Assembly: GCF_001542815.1 (NCBI RefSeq) | Contig: NZ_CP006992.1 | Location: forward strand, 4,841,501 to 4,905,500 | From: Methylobacterium sp. AMS5 | Lineage (GTDB): Bacteria > Pseudomonadota > Alphaproteobacteria > Rhizobiales > Beijerinckiaceae | Length of the DNA: 64,000 nt | Direction: 5' to 3' | Shown here: one piece after another, positions 10,111-20,340 of the stretch | Position numbering within the stretch: position 1 is the first letter of the stretch | How the letters are laid out: each line of letters begins with the position of its first letter | Made by a program: the position numbers and the translations under genes | Notes under the pieces: model-generated | What the model was told of the DNA's origin: nothing | The model's input: the letters and a program-made list of their open reading frames with translations, nothing else | Databases searched by the model: none

Positions 10111-10620
10111 GTGTCCGGGGCGCTCGGTTCCGAGCTCGCCGACGACATCATCGATGACGCGGATGTCCCGAACGGCGGCGCTTACACGGCGGTCGGGACC
10201 TATCCGTATAGCGAGATGCAGGCCCTGGTGACCGCCCTGTCGCGCCGCACCGGCAGTTCCGTGCCGGACCTGCTGACGCTGTTCGGCCGGCATCTCTGCT
10301 TACGGTTCGTGGTGCGCTATCCCGAGTTCTTTACGGTGCAGGCATCGCTGTTCGATTTCCTGGAAAGCGTCGACGCTTACATCCACCGCGAGGTTCACAA
10401 GCTGTACCCCGACGCCGAACTGCCGGTGTTCCGCCTCACCCGCCACGGCTTGGATGCGATCGATCTCGACTACGAGAGCTGCCGCCCTCTCGAAGCGCTG
10501 GCCGAGGGCATGATCCAGGGCGCGGCCGACCACTTCCGGCAGCCCGTCGCCGTCGCCAAGCTGAGGGTCGAGGACCCGGCCGGCCCCTTCGTGCGCTTCT
10601 CCATCAAGCACGCGGCCTGA
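10111..10620 (+). CDS. H-NOX heme NO-binding sensor, N-terminus disrupted by an apparent 1-base frameshift
   Basis: The GTG-initiated frame gives 169 residues with clear H-NOX features: NGGAYTAVGTY, VPDLLTLFG, the proximal heme histidine in IHREVHKLYP (His92 of this frame), and the heme-propionate motif Y-x-S-x-R as YESCR (Tyr121, Ser123, Arg125). Intact H-NOX proteins start MKGV-hydrophobic. Here an ATG at 10076 gives MKGVV and then goes out of frame. Adding one T to the GTTTTAAGG run near 10088-10095 would restore MKGVVFKEFLDF directly into this frame, a normal 181-residue protein. The gene is therefore either broken, started at GTG without helix A (AAGGAG lies 12 bases upstream), or affected by a sequencing error. 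It ends 7 bases before the GGDEF-EAL gene, suggesting NO control of c-di-GMP. Confidence 0.85.
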   Translation: MSGALGSELADDIIDDADVPNGGAYTAVGTYPYSEMQALVTALSRRTGSSVPDLLTLFGRHLCLRFVVRYPEFFTVQASLFDFLESVDAYIHREVHKLYPDAELPVFRLTRHGLDAIDLDYESCRPLEALAEGMIQGAADHFRQPVAVAKLRVEDPAGPFVRFSIKHAA

Positions 10621-10627
10621 TGCCGTG

Positions 10628-12172
10628 ATGCCGGGATCGAGCGAAGGCCCGCCGGTCACGGCAAGCCCTGAAATCGACGAGCGCATCCGGCGCCTGGAGC
10701 GGCGCGTCGCCCGCGAGCGGAGTGCCCGCGCCGAGGCCGAGGCCCTCCTCGAAGCCAAGTCTCGCGAACTCTACGACCTCAACCAGCAACTCTTCCGCTT
10801 CGCGGCGGACCTGGAACTGCGGGTGGACGAACGCACGCGCGAACTGGCCCTGGCGCGCGAGCGCGCCGTGGCGCTGGCCGAGCGCGACCAGCTCACGGGT
10901 CTGGCCAACCGCACCCGCTTCGTCCGCGTCCTCGGCGCCGCCGTCGGCCGGGCCGGTCGCGGGACAGGCAGCGAGCGCTTCGCCCTGCTCCTGCTCGACC
11001 TCGACCGTTTCAAGGAGATCAACGACAGTCTGGGCCACGAGGCGGGAGACGTGTTCCTGCAGCATGTCGCCCGCCGCCTGAGCGGGGCCGTCGGCGAGGG
11101 GGCGGTGACGGCGCGCCTGGGCGGCGACGAATTCGCGGCCATCGTTCCGCTCGGCCCCCGCAGCGATCTTGCCCGTCTCGGCGATGCCGTGGTGGCGGAG
11201 ATCGGCCGGCCGGTCGCCTATCGCGGGCGGACGCTGGAGGCGTCCGCCTCGCTCGGGATCGCCGTCTTCCCCGACGATGCCGCGACGGGCCGCGACCTTC
11301 AGCGCTTCGCCGACATCGCCCTCTACCGCTCGAAGACGGCCCGGGCCGCCTGGACCCGGTTCGACGCGCGGATGGGCCTAGAGATCGAGGAGCGTCAGGC
11401 CCTGGGGGCCGATCTCGGCGCGGCGATCCGCTCCGGCTCGATCGAGCCATGGTTCCAGCCGATCGTCGACGGGGCGACCCACCGTCCCGTCGGAGCCGAG
11501 GCGCTGGCGCGATGGGTGCATCCGCGGCTCGGCTTCCTCGCCCCGGCCGCCTTTCTCGGTCTGGCCGAGGAGCGCGGACTGATGCAAGACCTGTTCGCAG
11601 GCATGATGCGCCGCGCCTGCCCGCCGGCGCGGGACTGGGTCCGGGCGGGGGCGATCCGCACCTTGTCGGTGAACCTCTCGCCGAGCCAGTTCAAGCTCGG
11701 CTCGGTCGCCGACGACGTCATCGCACTCCTCGACGAGCTCGACTTCCCGCCCGAGGCGCTGACCGTCGAAATCACCGAGGAGGTGCTGCTGAACGATCTC
11801 GATCGCGCACGGGTGCAGTTGGAGCGGCTCGCCGCCCACGGCGTGCGGATCGCGCTCGACGATTTCGGCGTCGGCTATTCCAACATCGGCTATCTCCGCC
11901 GACTGCCGATCCAGACGCTGAAGCTCGACCGGCTGCTCACCTTGGACGTGGCGCAGGAGCACGAGGCCCGCTGCATCCTCGGCGCGATCGTCCAGATCGC
12001 CCGCACCCTCGACCTGCGATTGGTGGCGGAGGGGGTGGAAGATCCCGGTCAGGCGCTCTGGCTCAGCCATCTCGGCTGCCGCCACCTCCAGGGCTACCTC
12101 TTCGGCCGGCCGATGCCGGCGGAGGCCTTTGCCGGCTATCTCGGCTTTGACGGGGCGCGGCGCATCGCCTGA
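10628..12172 (+). CDS. GGDEF-EAL c-di-GMP enzyme, H-NOX partner
   Basis: A 514-residue cytosolic protein from the ATG at 10628 (GTG at 10625 is adjacent). It has an N-terminal coiled coil (about residues 15-80, RRLERRVARERSARAEAEA), a GGDEF domain with RDQLTGLANR and an intact LGGDEFAAI active loop, and an EAL domain. The EAL domain keeps GAEALARW, NLSPSQF, EITEEV, DDFGVGYSN, LKLDR and VAEGVED, so the metal- and substrate-binding residues appear present. Both cyclase and phosphodiesterase activity are therefore possible. H-NOX proteins are known to control such enzymes in trans, and the tight spacing to the H-NOX gene supports that here. Confidence 0.93.
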   Translation: MPGSSEGPPVTASPEIDERIRRLERRVARERSARAEAEALLEAKSRELYDLNQQLFRFAADLELRVDERTRELALARERAVALAERDQLTGLANRTRFVRVLGAAVGRAGRGTGSERFALLLLDLDRFKEINDSLGHEAGDVFLQHVARRLSGAVGEGAVTARLGGDEFAAIVPLGPRSDLARLGDAVVAEIGRPVAYRGRTLEASASLGIAVFPDDAATGRDLQRFADIALYRSKTARAAWTRFDARMGLEIEERQALGADLGAAIRSGSIEPWFQPIVDGATHRPVGAEALARWVHPRLGFLAPAAFLGLAEERGLMQDLFAGMMRRACPPARDWVRAGAIRTLSVNLSPSQFKLGSVADDVIALLDELDFPPEALTVEITEEVLLNDLDRARVQLERLAAHGVRIALDDFGVGYSNIGYLRRLPIQTLKLDRLLTLDVAQEHEARCILGAIVQIARTLDLRLVAEGVEDPGQALWLSHLGCRHLQGYLFGRPMPAEAFAGYLGFDGARRIA

Positions 12173-12186
12173 GGCCGGCCGCGCCT

Positions 12187-12267
12187 GAGTGTCTCTCACA
12201 AAACGCCCGCCGCGCCGGCATCGCCAGAACGAGAACGGTCAGAGACCGGGCGTTTTGTGAGGCACTC
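12187..12267. terminator. Long inverted repeat between convergent genes, probable bidirectional terminator
   Basis: The left arm at 12187-12209 (GAGTGTCTCTCACAAAACGC, then CCG) pairs with 12247-12267, whose complement reads GAGTGCCTCACAAAACGCCC then G, leaving a 2-base indel. The loop is 37 bases. A stem placed between convergent stop codons suits termination on both strands, although there is no classic U-run. Confidence 0.6.
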
Positions 12268-13269
12268 TTACTTCTGCGGTGTCCAGGCATGCCCGTGATA
12301 GACGAAGCGTTCGCTCTCGCTCGCCAGGGCCGCGAGGCCGCTGAAGGCGGGGTCCTTCACGGTGATGACGCTGGTGGGGATGGTGCGCATCTGCTCGGCG
12401 AAGGGCGCTTTGCGCTCGAAGGCCTCGCGGAACGCGCCCTCCCGCAGGATAGAGACGATCCGCGGGGCGATGCCGCCGCCGATATACACTCCGCCGGTGG
12501 CAAGGAAGGTCAGCGCCAGATCCCCGCACACCCGGCCCAGGAGCTTGCCGAACAGTGCCAGCGCGGCATGCGCGTGCGGATCCTCGCCCGAGAGGCCGCT
12601 GCTCGTGATCTCGGCCGGGTCGCACAGCGAACCGTCTCCGCCCGCCCGCACCGCGCGGATCGCCGCGCAGAGCCGGGCGAGACCCGGACCGGAGAGCAGC
12701 GTCTCCACCGTGACCCGCCCCTCGACACGCTCGACCGCCGGCCAGATCTCGAACTCCTCCGCGTCGGTCGGCCCGAGATCGGTGTGGCCGGCCTCCGTCG
12801 AGACGATGGCGAGGCGGTCCTCGTAGGGGATCAGGGCGGCGGCGCCGAAACCGGTGCCTGGCCCGAGCACGAGGCGCGGCCCGCTCGCGTCACCGCAAGT
12901 CGGGCCGATCGGCGTGAGGTCGTCGGGCGCAATGCCGGCCGCGCCCGCGGCGACCGGCACGTAATCGTTGACGAGGGCGACCCGCGCGAGTCCGAAATCG
13001 CGGGCGATCGCGGCGGCGTCCACCAGCCAGTCGGCGTTGGTGAGCTGGACCGCCGGCGCATCGACCCGGCCCGCGATCGCCAGGATCGCCGAGCGCGGCG
13101 CGGGCCCGCCGCCCTGCGCCAGGGCGGCCCGGATCGCAGCACTCGGATCGGGATGGCCGTGCGTCGCCTCGCGCGAGAGGAGACGGGGCGGCGCTCCCCG
13201 CGTTTCGATCAGGCCGAAGCGGGCATTGGTCCCGCCGATATCGCCGATCAGCACCGGGAATTCGAACAT
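12268..13269 (-). CDS. glk: Glucokinase
   Basis: A 333-residue protein starting MFEFPVLIGDIGGTNARFGL at the ATG at 13269. The ATP phosphate-binding motif DIGGTNARFGL (residues 9-19), LVNDYVPVAAG, LGPGTGFGAA, the catalytic/sugar-binding region STEAGHTDLGP and the C-terminal ATGGVYIGGGIAPR motif identify a proteobacterial-type Glk that phosphorylates glucose with ATP. The stop codon directly abuts the shared inverted repeat. An upstream in-frame ATG at 13341 would add 24 residues without family resemblance. Confidence 0.93.
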   Translation of the reverse strand: MFEFPVLIGDIGGTNARFGLIETRGAPPRLLSREATHGHPDPSAAIRAALAQGGGPAPRSAILAIAGRVDAPAVQLTNADWLVDAAAIARDFGLARVALVNDYVPVAAGAAGIAPDDLTPIGPTCGDASGPRLVLGPGTGFGAAALIPYEDRLAIVSTEAGHTDLGPTDAEEFEIWPAVERVEGRVTVETLLSGPGLARLCAAIRAVRAGGDGSLCDPAEITSSGLSGEDPHAHAALALFGKLLGRVCGDLALTFLATGGVYIGGGIAPRIVSILREGAFREAFERKAPFAEQMRTIPTSVITVKDPAFSGLAALASESERFVYHGHAWTPQK

Positions 13270-13399
13270 CCGCCTCTTGCCTCTCGTGGTGCTTTGCCGG
13301 GACCTTAACAGAGGGCTCTGTAACCCGCCCTCTGACGTCAAGCGGTGCCTCGCAGATCATCTGGCAGACTGCTTACACATTGTGCAGATAGCGAATATG

Positions 13400-13774
13400 C
13401 TAAAGTCCACGAGCGTGTGTGCCATAAAACTTATCCATGGCCCTACAGTGAGCCAGAGACCGCGGGCCTAGAAACTCAACGACTGTTTCAAAGTCAAAGT
13501 CCCGATTGTCATCCGCATGCTGAAGGATTTCTAGAAATCCGGATCCCACTGCATCGCGATCTGGATGATTTTCGGCCAATGCCAGCTCACATATCTCAAA
13601 CACTCGTCGCAGGGATTCTTGGTCGAGTGGGTTGGTTATAAGTGCCATTCCTAGAGATGAGGCCAGTATGGTACGCGGCGGCAGCTCGGGATGCCAGTGT
13701 GAATATTCTTCCTCAGCCGCACGCTTTAGGCTTGGCGCGACCTCTGCTATTGCGCGCAAGTGATCTGTGTCCAT
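13400..13774 (-). CDS. Hypothetical protein in a lower-GC patch
   Basis: A 124-residue acidic, helical protein (MDTDHLRAIAEVAPSLKRAA). The start is the ATG at 13774, preceded by GGAG with 7-base spacing. The sequence has a conserved-looking tail (SGFLEILQHADDNRDFDFET, LGPRSLAHCR). It loosely recalls small DUF7674-like proteins, some of which sit near toxins as immunity proteins, but I am not sure. No membrane segment or signal peptide. Base composition is visibly lower in GC than neighbouring genes, and an IS110 remnant lies 330 bases away, suggesting transfer. No toxin partner is visible. Confidence 0.65.
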   Translation of the reverse strand: MDTDHLRAIAEVAPSLKRAAEEEYSHWHPELPPRTILASSLGMALITNPLDQESLRRVFEICELALAENHPDRDAVGSGFLEILQHADDNRDFDFETVVEFLGPRSLAHCRAMDKFYGTHARGL

Positions 13775-14105
13775 AATCACTCCAAATTATGGCCGGCCAT
13801 TCTCTAAGAAGAAAACTTCGAGCGCGGAAAGATGCTTGAATGGATTATCTCATAGGATTCTCTAATTTCGAAATGAATGATCCGACTTGGTTTCGCACCC
13901 ACGGGACTCTTGGCTTCTGTCCGTGATCGGCACTGTGCCCACCACATGATCGCGTTCCGATGAGAGGCGAGCCCATATGCGACAGCGGACTTGGCTCAGA
14001 GGCCAGCACACCCGTCATTCCGGCTTCACCTCCCGCCCGTCCCCGTGAGGACGACCCTACGAGGCCGGGCGTATCCTGCCCCGATCCCTGCAGGTCGTGA
14101 GGTAC
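13775..14105. other. Intergenic, AT-richer flank of an accessory patch
   Basis: No gene seen on either strand. The first 150 bases are AT-rich and hold the promoter region of the 13400-13774 gene; the remainder joins the IS110 remnant. Confidence 0.5.
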
Positions 14106-14463
14106 CTATGTGGCGGTAGTGACCGGAACCTCAACCGCGCTGAAGCGGAAGGTCGTGCCTTCCCCCCCCATCCGGTGCATCACCAACGCCATCTTGCGCG
14201 CCAGCGCCACCGTCGCGGCGCGAGCGTGGCGAGCATCCATGCACAAGACGTTGGGCACGCCGAGTTCGGTCATCTCCTCGCAGAGCCAGCGCGCCGGTCT
14301 TCAGGCCGATGCGAGCCAGCGGCAGGCCGAGGTCGCCGAGCCATGTCGCCAGCGTCTCCGATTCACTCGCGACCTTGGCCTCGCGGACGATCCTGCCGTC
14401 CTCATCGACGACGCACACGGAGGTCTCGGTCAGCGAGACGTCGAGGCCGGTATAGTAGCGTAT
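14106..14463 (-). pseudogene. IS110-family transposase remnant with internal deletion
   Basis: Minus-strand sequence reads RYYTGLDVSLTETSVCVVDE, then GRIVREAKVASESETLATWL and GDLGLPLARIGL, the DEDD-type N-terminus of IS110 transposases, but the expected ATG is ATA. After a frameshift near 14290 a second frame gives MTELGVPNVLCMDARHARAA fused directly to VALARKMALVMHRM and a TFRFSA-like end, the family's extreme C-terminus. About 200 central residues, including the Tnp_20 domain, are missing. A further frameshift lies in the G-run near 14166. It is clearly non-functional. Confidence 0.8.
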
Positions 14464-14624
14464 GAGCCTGCTGCCGGATGGTGGGTCGCGGGCTGATCAC
14501 CGGCAGATCGGATGGCACCTCGGGCAGCTTGCCACAATCCGCGACGCGGGGAAGGCTGGCGAAGGCCCGGTTCCCCGATCTGCGCCGGCCGTTCGGCAAG
14601 CGGTGAACGAAGCGGTGAACGATG

Positions 14625-15392
14625 TCAGGCGGCGGGCAGCGTGTCCGGGTCGATCGGCGCGCCCTCGGCCCAGGCGGTGATCAGCGCGCGCACATCCGCG
14701 GGCGTGGCGATGCGGCGGCCGGCCACGGTCTCTCCGTCGCCGATGCGTACGCTGAACCCGCCATCCGCGTTGACGGAGGCGAAGGCGATCTCGTCGGTGC
14801 GGTCGTCGCCGAGGAAGATCGCGCGCCGGCCGGTATAGGGTGCCGCTTCCAGGAAGGCGCGGATCGCGTGGCCCTTGGTGGCGTCGGCCGGCACGATCTC
14901 GCCGACCGCCTTGCCGAGCTGAAGCCGGTAGGCGGAGCCGAGATCGGCCGCCACCGCCTTCACGATGGTCTCGGCCGCCTGCGCATCGCCCGGCGTGGCG
15001 AGCCGCCAATGCACGGCGACCGAGGCGCCCTTGTCCTCGATCAGCACGGATTCGTAGCGGGCCGTCTCCGCGTGCAGCCGCTCGACGCCCGCGCGCAGGT
15101 CCGGATGATCCTCCGGCCGTCCGCCGCTCAGACGGCCGTCCACCCGGCGCTCGACGCCGTGCAGCCCGGCCACGTCGAATCGGGCAGGGCTCAGGAAGTC
15201 GTCGATCACCGTGACGGGCCGTCCGGTGACGATGGCGAGTGCCCCGCCGAGCCGCTCGCGCAGGCGCTCCAGGGCCGGCACGAGGCCGGGATCGACCTGC
15301 ACCGCGTCGGGGCGCGGAGCGATCTCGACCAGGGTGCCGTCGAAATCGAGGAACAGCGCATAGTCTGCGGTTTGGCGTGCGGCTTCGCTCAC
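14625..15392 (-). CDS. otsB: Trehalose-6-phosphate phosphatase
   Basis: A 255-residue HAD-superfamily protein. The start is taken as the GTG at 15392 (VSEAARQTADYALFLDFDGT), which has GAAGGA seven bases upstream; an ATG at 15467 is further out. HAD motif I is FLDFDGTL, motif II is IVTGR, Lys lies in the GKAVGEIVP/DATKGHAI region and motif IV is FLGDDRTDE, with the OtsB signature KGHAI. It releases trehalose from trehalose-6-phosphate, an osmoprotectant step. No otsA is in the window, so the synthase must be elsewhere. Confidence 0.92.
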   Translation of the reverse strand: MSEAARQTADYALFLDFDGTLVEIAPRPDAVQVDPGLVPALERLRERLGGALAIVTGRPVTVIDDFLSPARFDVAGLHGVERRVDGRLSGGRPEDHPDLRAGVERLHAETARYESVLIEDKGASVAVHWRLATPGDAQAAETIVKAVAADLGSAYRLQLGKAVGEIVPADATKGHAIRAFLEAAPYTGRRAIFLGDDRTDEIAFASVNADGGFSVRIGDGETVAGRRIATPADVRALITAWAEGAPIDPDTLPAA

Positions 15393-15478
15393 GGCATCGT
15401 CCTTCTCTCGGGCTCTCGATGCGCTAGCATGAGGGCCGGTTGCGACAAACCAGTGATGCAACATCAACGGAGGCGCCC

Positions 15479-15973
15479 GTGCGGCCCATCCCCGTCCGCC
15501 CCGGTCCGGGGCAGGAAAGCGTCTGGGACTATCCCCGCCCGCCCCGGCTGGAGCCGGTGCCGGAGCGGCTGACCGTCATCCTCGGCGGCCGGACCATCGC
15601 CGCGACCACGGCCGGCTTCCGGGTGCTGGAGACGAGCCACCCGCCGACCTACTACGTTCCACCCGGTGATATCGCCGAGGGCGTTCTCGGGCCTCCGCGC
15701 CGGGCCGGAATCTGCGAGTGGAAGGGCCGGGCCGTGCTGTTCGACGTGACGGGCGGCGGAGAACGGGCGCCGGGGGCGGCCTGGGCCTATCCCGACCCGA
15801 CGCCGGGCTTCCGGCCCATCGCCGGCTACGTCGCCTTCTATGCCGGGCCGATGGATTCCTGCCTCGTCGGCGACGTGCGAGTCGAACCGCAGCCCGGCGG
15901 CTTCTACGGCGGCTGGATCACGCCGGGGCTCGTCGGCCCGTTCAAGGGTGGGCCCGGCACGATGGGCTGGTGA
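15479..15973 (+). CDS. DUF427 domain-containing protein
   Basis: A 164-residue protein starting at the GTG at 15479, with GGAGG six bases upstream. The DUF427 fold is recognisable from AATTAGFRVLETSHPPTYYV, CEWKGRAVLFDV and AWAYPDPTPGFRPIAGYVAF. The family is a small beta-tent protein of unknown biochemical role, common in actinobacteria and alphaproteobacteria. It is divergent from otsB with only 86 bases between the chosen starts, so the two share a promoter region. Confidence 0.88.
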   Translation: MRPIPVRPGPGQESVWDYPRPPRLEPVPERLTVILGGRTIAATTAGFRVLETSHPPTYYVPPGDIAEGVLGPPRRAGICEWKGRAVLFDVTGGGERAPGAAWAYPDPTPGFRPIAGYVAFYAGPMDSCLVGDVRVEPQPGGFYGGWITPGLVGPFKGGPGTMGW

Positions 15974-16045
15974 GGGTTTTCGGGCTGGCGCCGCCCTGTG
16001 CAAGGCCGCTAAACCGGCCGCGGACACGAACGTAAGGAGCCGCGC

Positions 16046-17263
16046 ATGCAGGTCGAGACCGATCCCCGAGACGTCGGCCTCTGCCCCGACCGCCTCGAAC
16101 GGATCGATGCCTGGATGCGGGGCTATGTCGAGAGCGGGCGGCTGGCCGGCCTCTCGGTGAGCGTGCTGCGGGGCGGCAAGACCGCCTTCTTCCGCGCCCA
16201 CGGCCATGCCGACCTCGCGCGGGACAGGCCGTTTGCCGCCGACACCCTCACCCGCATCTACTCGATGACGAAGCCGCTGACCTCGCTGGCGGTGCTGATG
16301 CTCTACGAGGAGGGCCGCTTCCAGCTCGACGATCCGGTCGCGCGCTTCCTGCCCGAATTCGCCGAGATGCGAGTGATGACCGGCGGCAACCGGGCCAAGA
16401 TCGAGACCGAGCCGGCGCTCCGTGCCATCACGATCCGCGACCTCCTCACCCATACCAGCGGGCTGACCTACGGCTTCATGGAGGCGACCCTCGTCGACGC
16501 GCTCTACCGCCAGAACGAGATCGACTTTCAGACCTCGACCCTGCCGCTCGCCGACCTCGTGGCCAAGCTCGCGCAGCAGCCGCTGCTGGCCCAGCCGGGG
16601 GCGGAGTGGAACTACTCGGTCGCCACCGATGTCCTCGGCCATCTCGTGGCGGTGGTGTCGGGGATCGACTTTGCCGACTTCATGCGCATGCGCATCCTGC
16701 GCCCGCTCGGCATGGACGACACCGACTTCTTCGTGCCGGAGGAGAAGCACGGGCGCTTTGCGGCGAACTACGCCTTCGACCGCGCGGGCAAGCTGCGCCT
16801 CTACGACGACAGCGTCGGCAGCCGCTTCCTGGCGCCGCCGCCGCTGGCCTCGGGTGGGGGCGGGCTCGTCTCCACGGCCGCCGACTACCTGCGCTTCTGC
16901 CGGATGATCCTGAATCTCGGCGAACGCGACGGTGTGCGGCTCCTGGGCCGCAAGACCGTCGAACTCATGCTGATGAACCACCTGCCCGGCGATCTCGCCG
17001 CCATGGGCCAACCGCGCTTTGCCGAATCCTCCTATGCCGGCATCGGGTTCGGCCTCGGATTCTCGGTGATGCTCGACCCGGCCCGGGCCCAGATCCTCGG
17101 TACGCCGGGCGAGGTGTCCTGGGGCGGGGTGGCGAGCACCTCGTTCTGGATCGATCCGGACGAGGACATGGCGGTGCTGCTGCTCACCCAGCTCGTCCCC
17201 TCCTCCGCCCTGCCCCTGCGCCGGGAATTGCGGGTGCTGACCTACGCCGCCATCGAGAGCTGA
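16046..17263 (+). CDS. Serine hydrolase of the beta-lactamase/esterase EstB type
   Basis: A 405-residue protein without a signal peptide. It carries the class-C-like S-x-x-K motif as YSMTK (Ser73, Lys76), a W-N-Y-S motif for the Tyr, and the ASGGGGLVSTAADYLRFC segment typical of the beta-lactamase (PF00144) family. Cytosolic members are mostly esterases or peptidases rather than true beta-lactamases; the substrate cannot be read from the sequence. It follows the DUF427 gene on the same strand after 72 bases. Confidence 0.88.
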   Translation: MQVETDPRDVGLCPDRLERIDAWMRGYVESGRLAGLSVSVLRGGKTAFFRAHGHADLARDRPFAADTLTRIYSMTKPLTSLAVLMLYEEGRFQLDDPVARFLPEFAEMRVMTGGNRAKIETEPALRAITIRDLLTHTSGLTYGFMEATLVDALYRQNEIDFQTSTLPLADLVAKLAQQPLLAQPGAEWNYSVATDVLGHLVAVVSGIDFADFMRMRILRPLGMDDTDFFVPEEKHGRFAANYAFDRAGKLRLYDDSVGSRFLAPPPLASGGGGLVSTAADYLRFCRMILNLGERDGVRLLGRKTVELMLMNHLPGDLAAMGQPRFAESSYAGIGFGLGFSVMLDPARAQILGTPGEVSWGGVASTSFWIDPDEDMAVLLLTQLVPSSALPLRRELRVLTYAAIES

Positions 17264-17337
17264 AGGCTCTTCGCCGTCCCGGACGGGTCTCGGGAACGCA
17301 AGCGCGGCCATTAACATATGTCGATGTGCTTTTTGCC

Positions 17338-17370
17338 GGCATCGGAGCGGACCGCATCCGCTCCGATGCC
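17338..17370. promoter_or_regulatory. Perfect 14-bp inverted repeat upstream of the BCCT gene
   Basis: GGCATCGGAGCGGA (17338-17351), loop CCGCA, then its exact complement (17357-17370). It lies 64 bases before the transporter start and 75 bases after the serine hydrolase stop. No U-run follows, so it may be an operator or a 5'-UTR hairpin rather than a terminator. Confidence 0.5.
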
Positions 17371-17434
17371 GTGAGGCTGCCTGCGTCCGCCGCGACCGGA
17401 TCGTTCGAAGACATCAAGGGAAGCCCGACCGGAC

Positions 17435-19411
<1,977 letters not shown>

Positions 19412-19866
19412 ACCGACGGGTCCGATGGCCGAGGTCCGGTCCGTCGGTCCCGATCGGCATCGGTGCGGGTTGGGTCCCCACCGTGCCGCCCGCCTCGCAG
19501 CGCCGGGGAAACCGACGACCGCGACCCTCCACGGGGTGCTTGAGACGCATATGGGGGCTGCGGGACGCTCACCGCCCCGGTTCGTCGTGCGTCGGCATTT
19601 CCAGCCCCGACGCCGCCCGTATCATCCGGCCGCAACGTCCGCACAAGCCGCTGATGCACACCGCGCCGAGCGACCCAAGCGTCCGGCGTGAGGAAAATTT
19701 CGCGTTGATTCAAAATAAATTTGAGATGGCATTGAGCGGATGACGCACTGCAAATGAGCCGTTTTGATCGAAAATTTTTGTCGATCCACGAGACTGCTTG
19801 ATTGAACTTTAGTGCCGACCCTGTTTGGATCGAGCCTTAGAACAAAACCAAGTTGGGCAGGAAACG
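19412..19866. promoter_or_regulatory. Upstream region of the formate dehydrogenase operon
   Basis: No gene seen. The left 270 bases are GC-rich and include a 7-bp stem (CCGACGG and CCGTCGG near 19414-19450) just after the transporter stop. From about 19690 to 19830 the sequence is markedly AT-rich (for example GATTCAAAATAAATTTGAG), the expected place for the fdh2 promoter and regulator sites. I cannot assign a -35/-10 pair with confidence. Confidence 0.45.
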
Positions 19867-20340
19867 ATGGTCAGTCCCGAGCCTTGGAACGCGACCCGCG
19901 CGGCTGCAATCGTCGCTGGGCTGCAATCCCTGGAAGGCGCGACTCTCCCTATATTGCATGCTCTGCAGGAGACATTCGGCTACGTCGACGCGCAGGCCGT
20001 GCCGATGATCGCCGACGCGCTGAACCTGTCGCGCGCCGAAGTGCATGGCTGCCTGACCTTCTATCACGACTTCCGGCGCGAACCGCCGTCCGGGCGCCAC
20101 CACGTCAAGCTGTGCCGGGCCGAGGCCTGTCAGGCGATGGGCTCCGACCGGCTCCACGGCGAGATCCTCTCCCGCATGGGCTGCGACTGGCACGGTACCA
20201 GCGCCGACGGCGTGACCGTCGAGCCGGTCTACTGCCTCGGCCTGTGCGCCAACGCGCCCGCCGCCCTGGTCGATGACGAGCCGCTCGCTCGCCTCTCGGC
20301 CGAATCCCTCGACGCCGCCCTCAAGGAGGCCCGCGCGTGA
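19867..20340 (+). CDS. fdh2C: NAD-dependent formate dehydrogenase, gamma subunit (NuoE-like)
   Basis: A 157-residue thioredoxin-fold [2Fe-2S] protein starting at the ATG at 19867 (AGGA just upstream). The cluster ligands are C-x4-C in KLCRAEACQ and C-x3-C in YCLGLCANAP. The N-terminal helical region (LPILHALQETFGYVDAQAV) is typical of NuoE/FdsG. It relays electrons toward the flavin subunit. It opens a tightly packed operon and overlaps the next gene by 3 bases (GTGA). Assignment to the Fdh2 type rests on the gene order C-B-A-D. Confidence 0.94.
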   Translation: MVSPEPWNATRAAAIVAGLQSLEGATLPILHALQETFGYVDAQAVPMIADALNLSRAEVHGCLTFYHDFRREPPSGRHHVKLCRAEACQAMGSDRLHGEILSRMGCDWHGTSADGVTVEPVYCLGLCANAPAALVDDEPLARLSAESLDAALKEARA

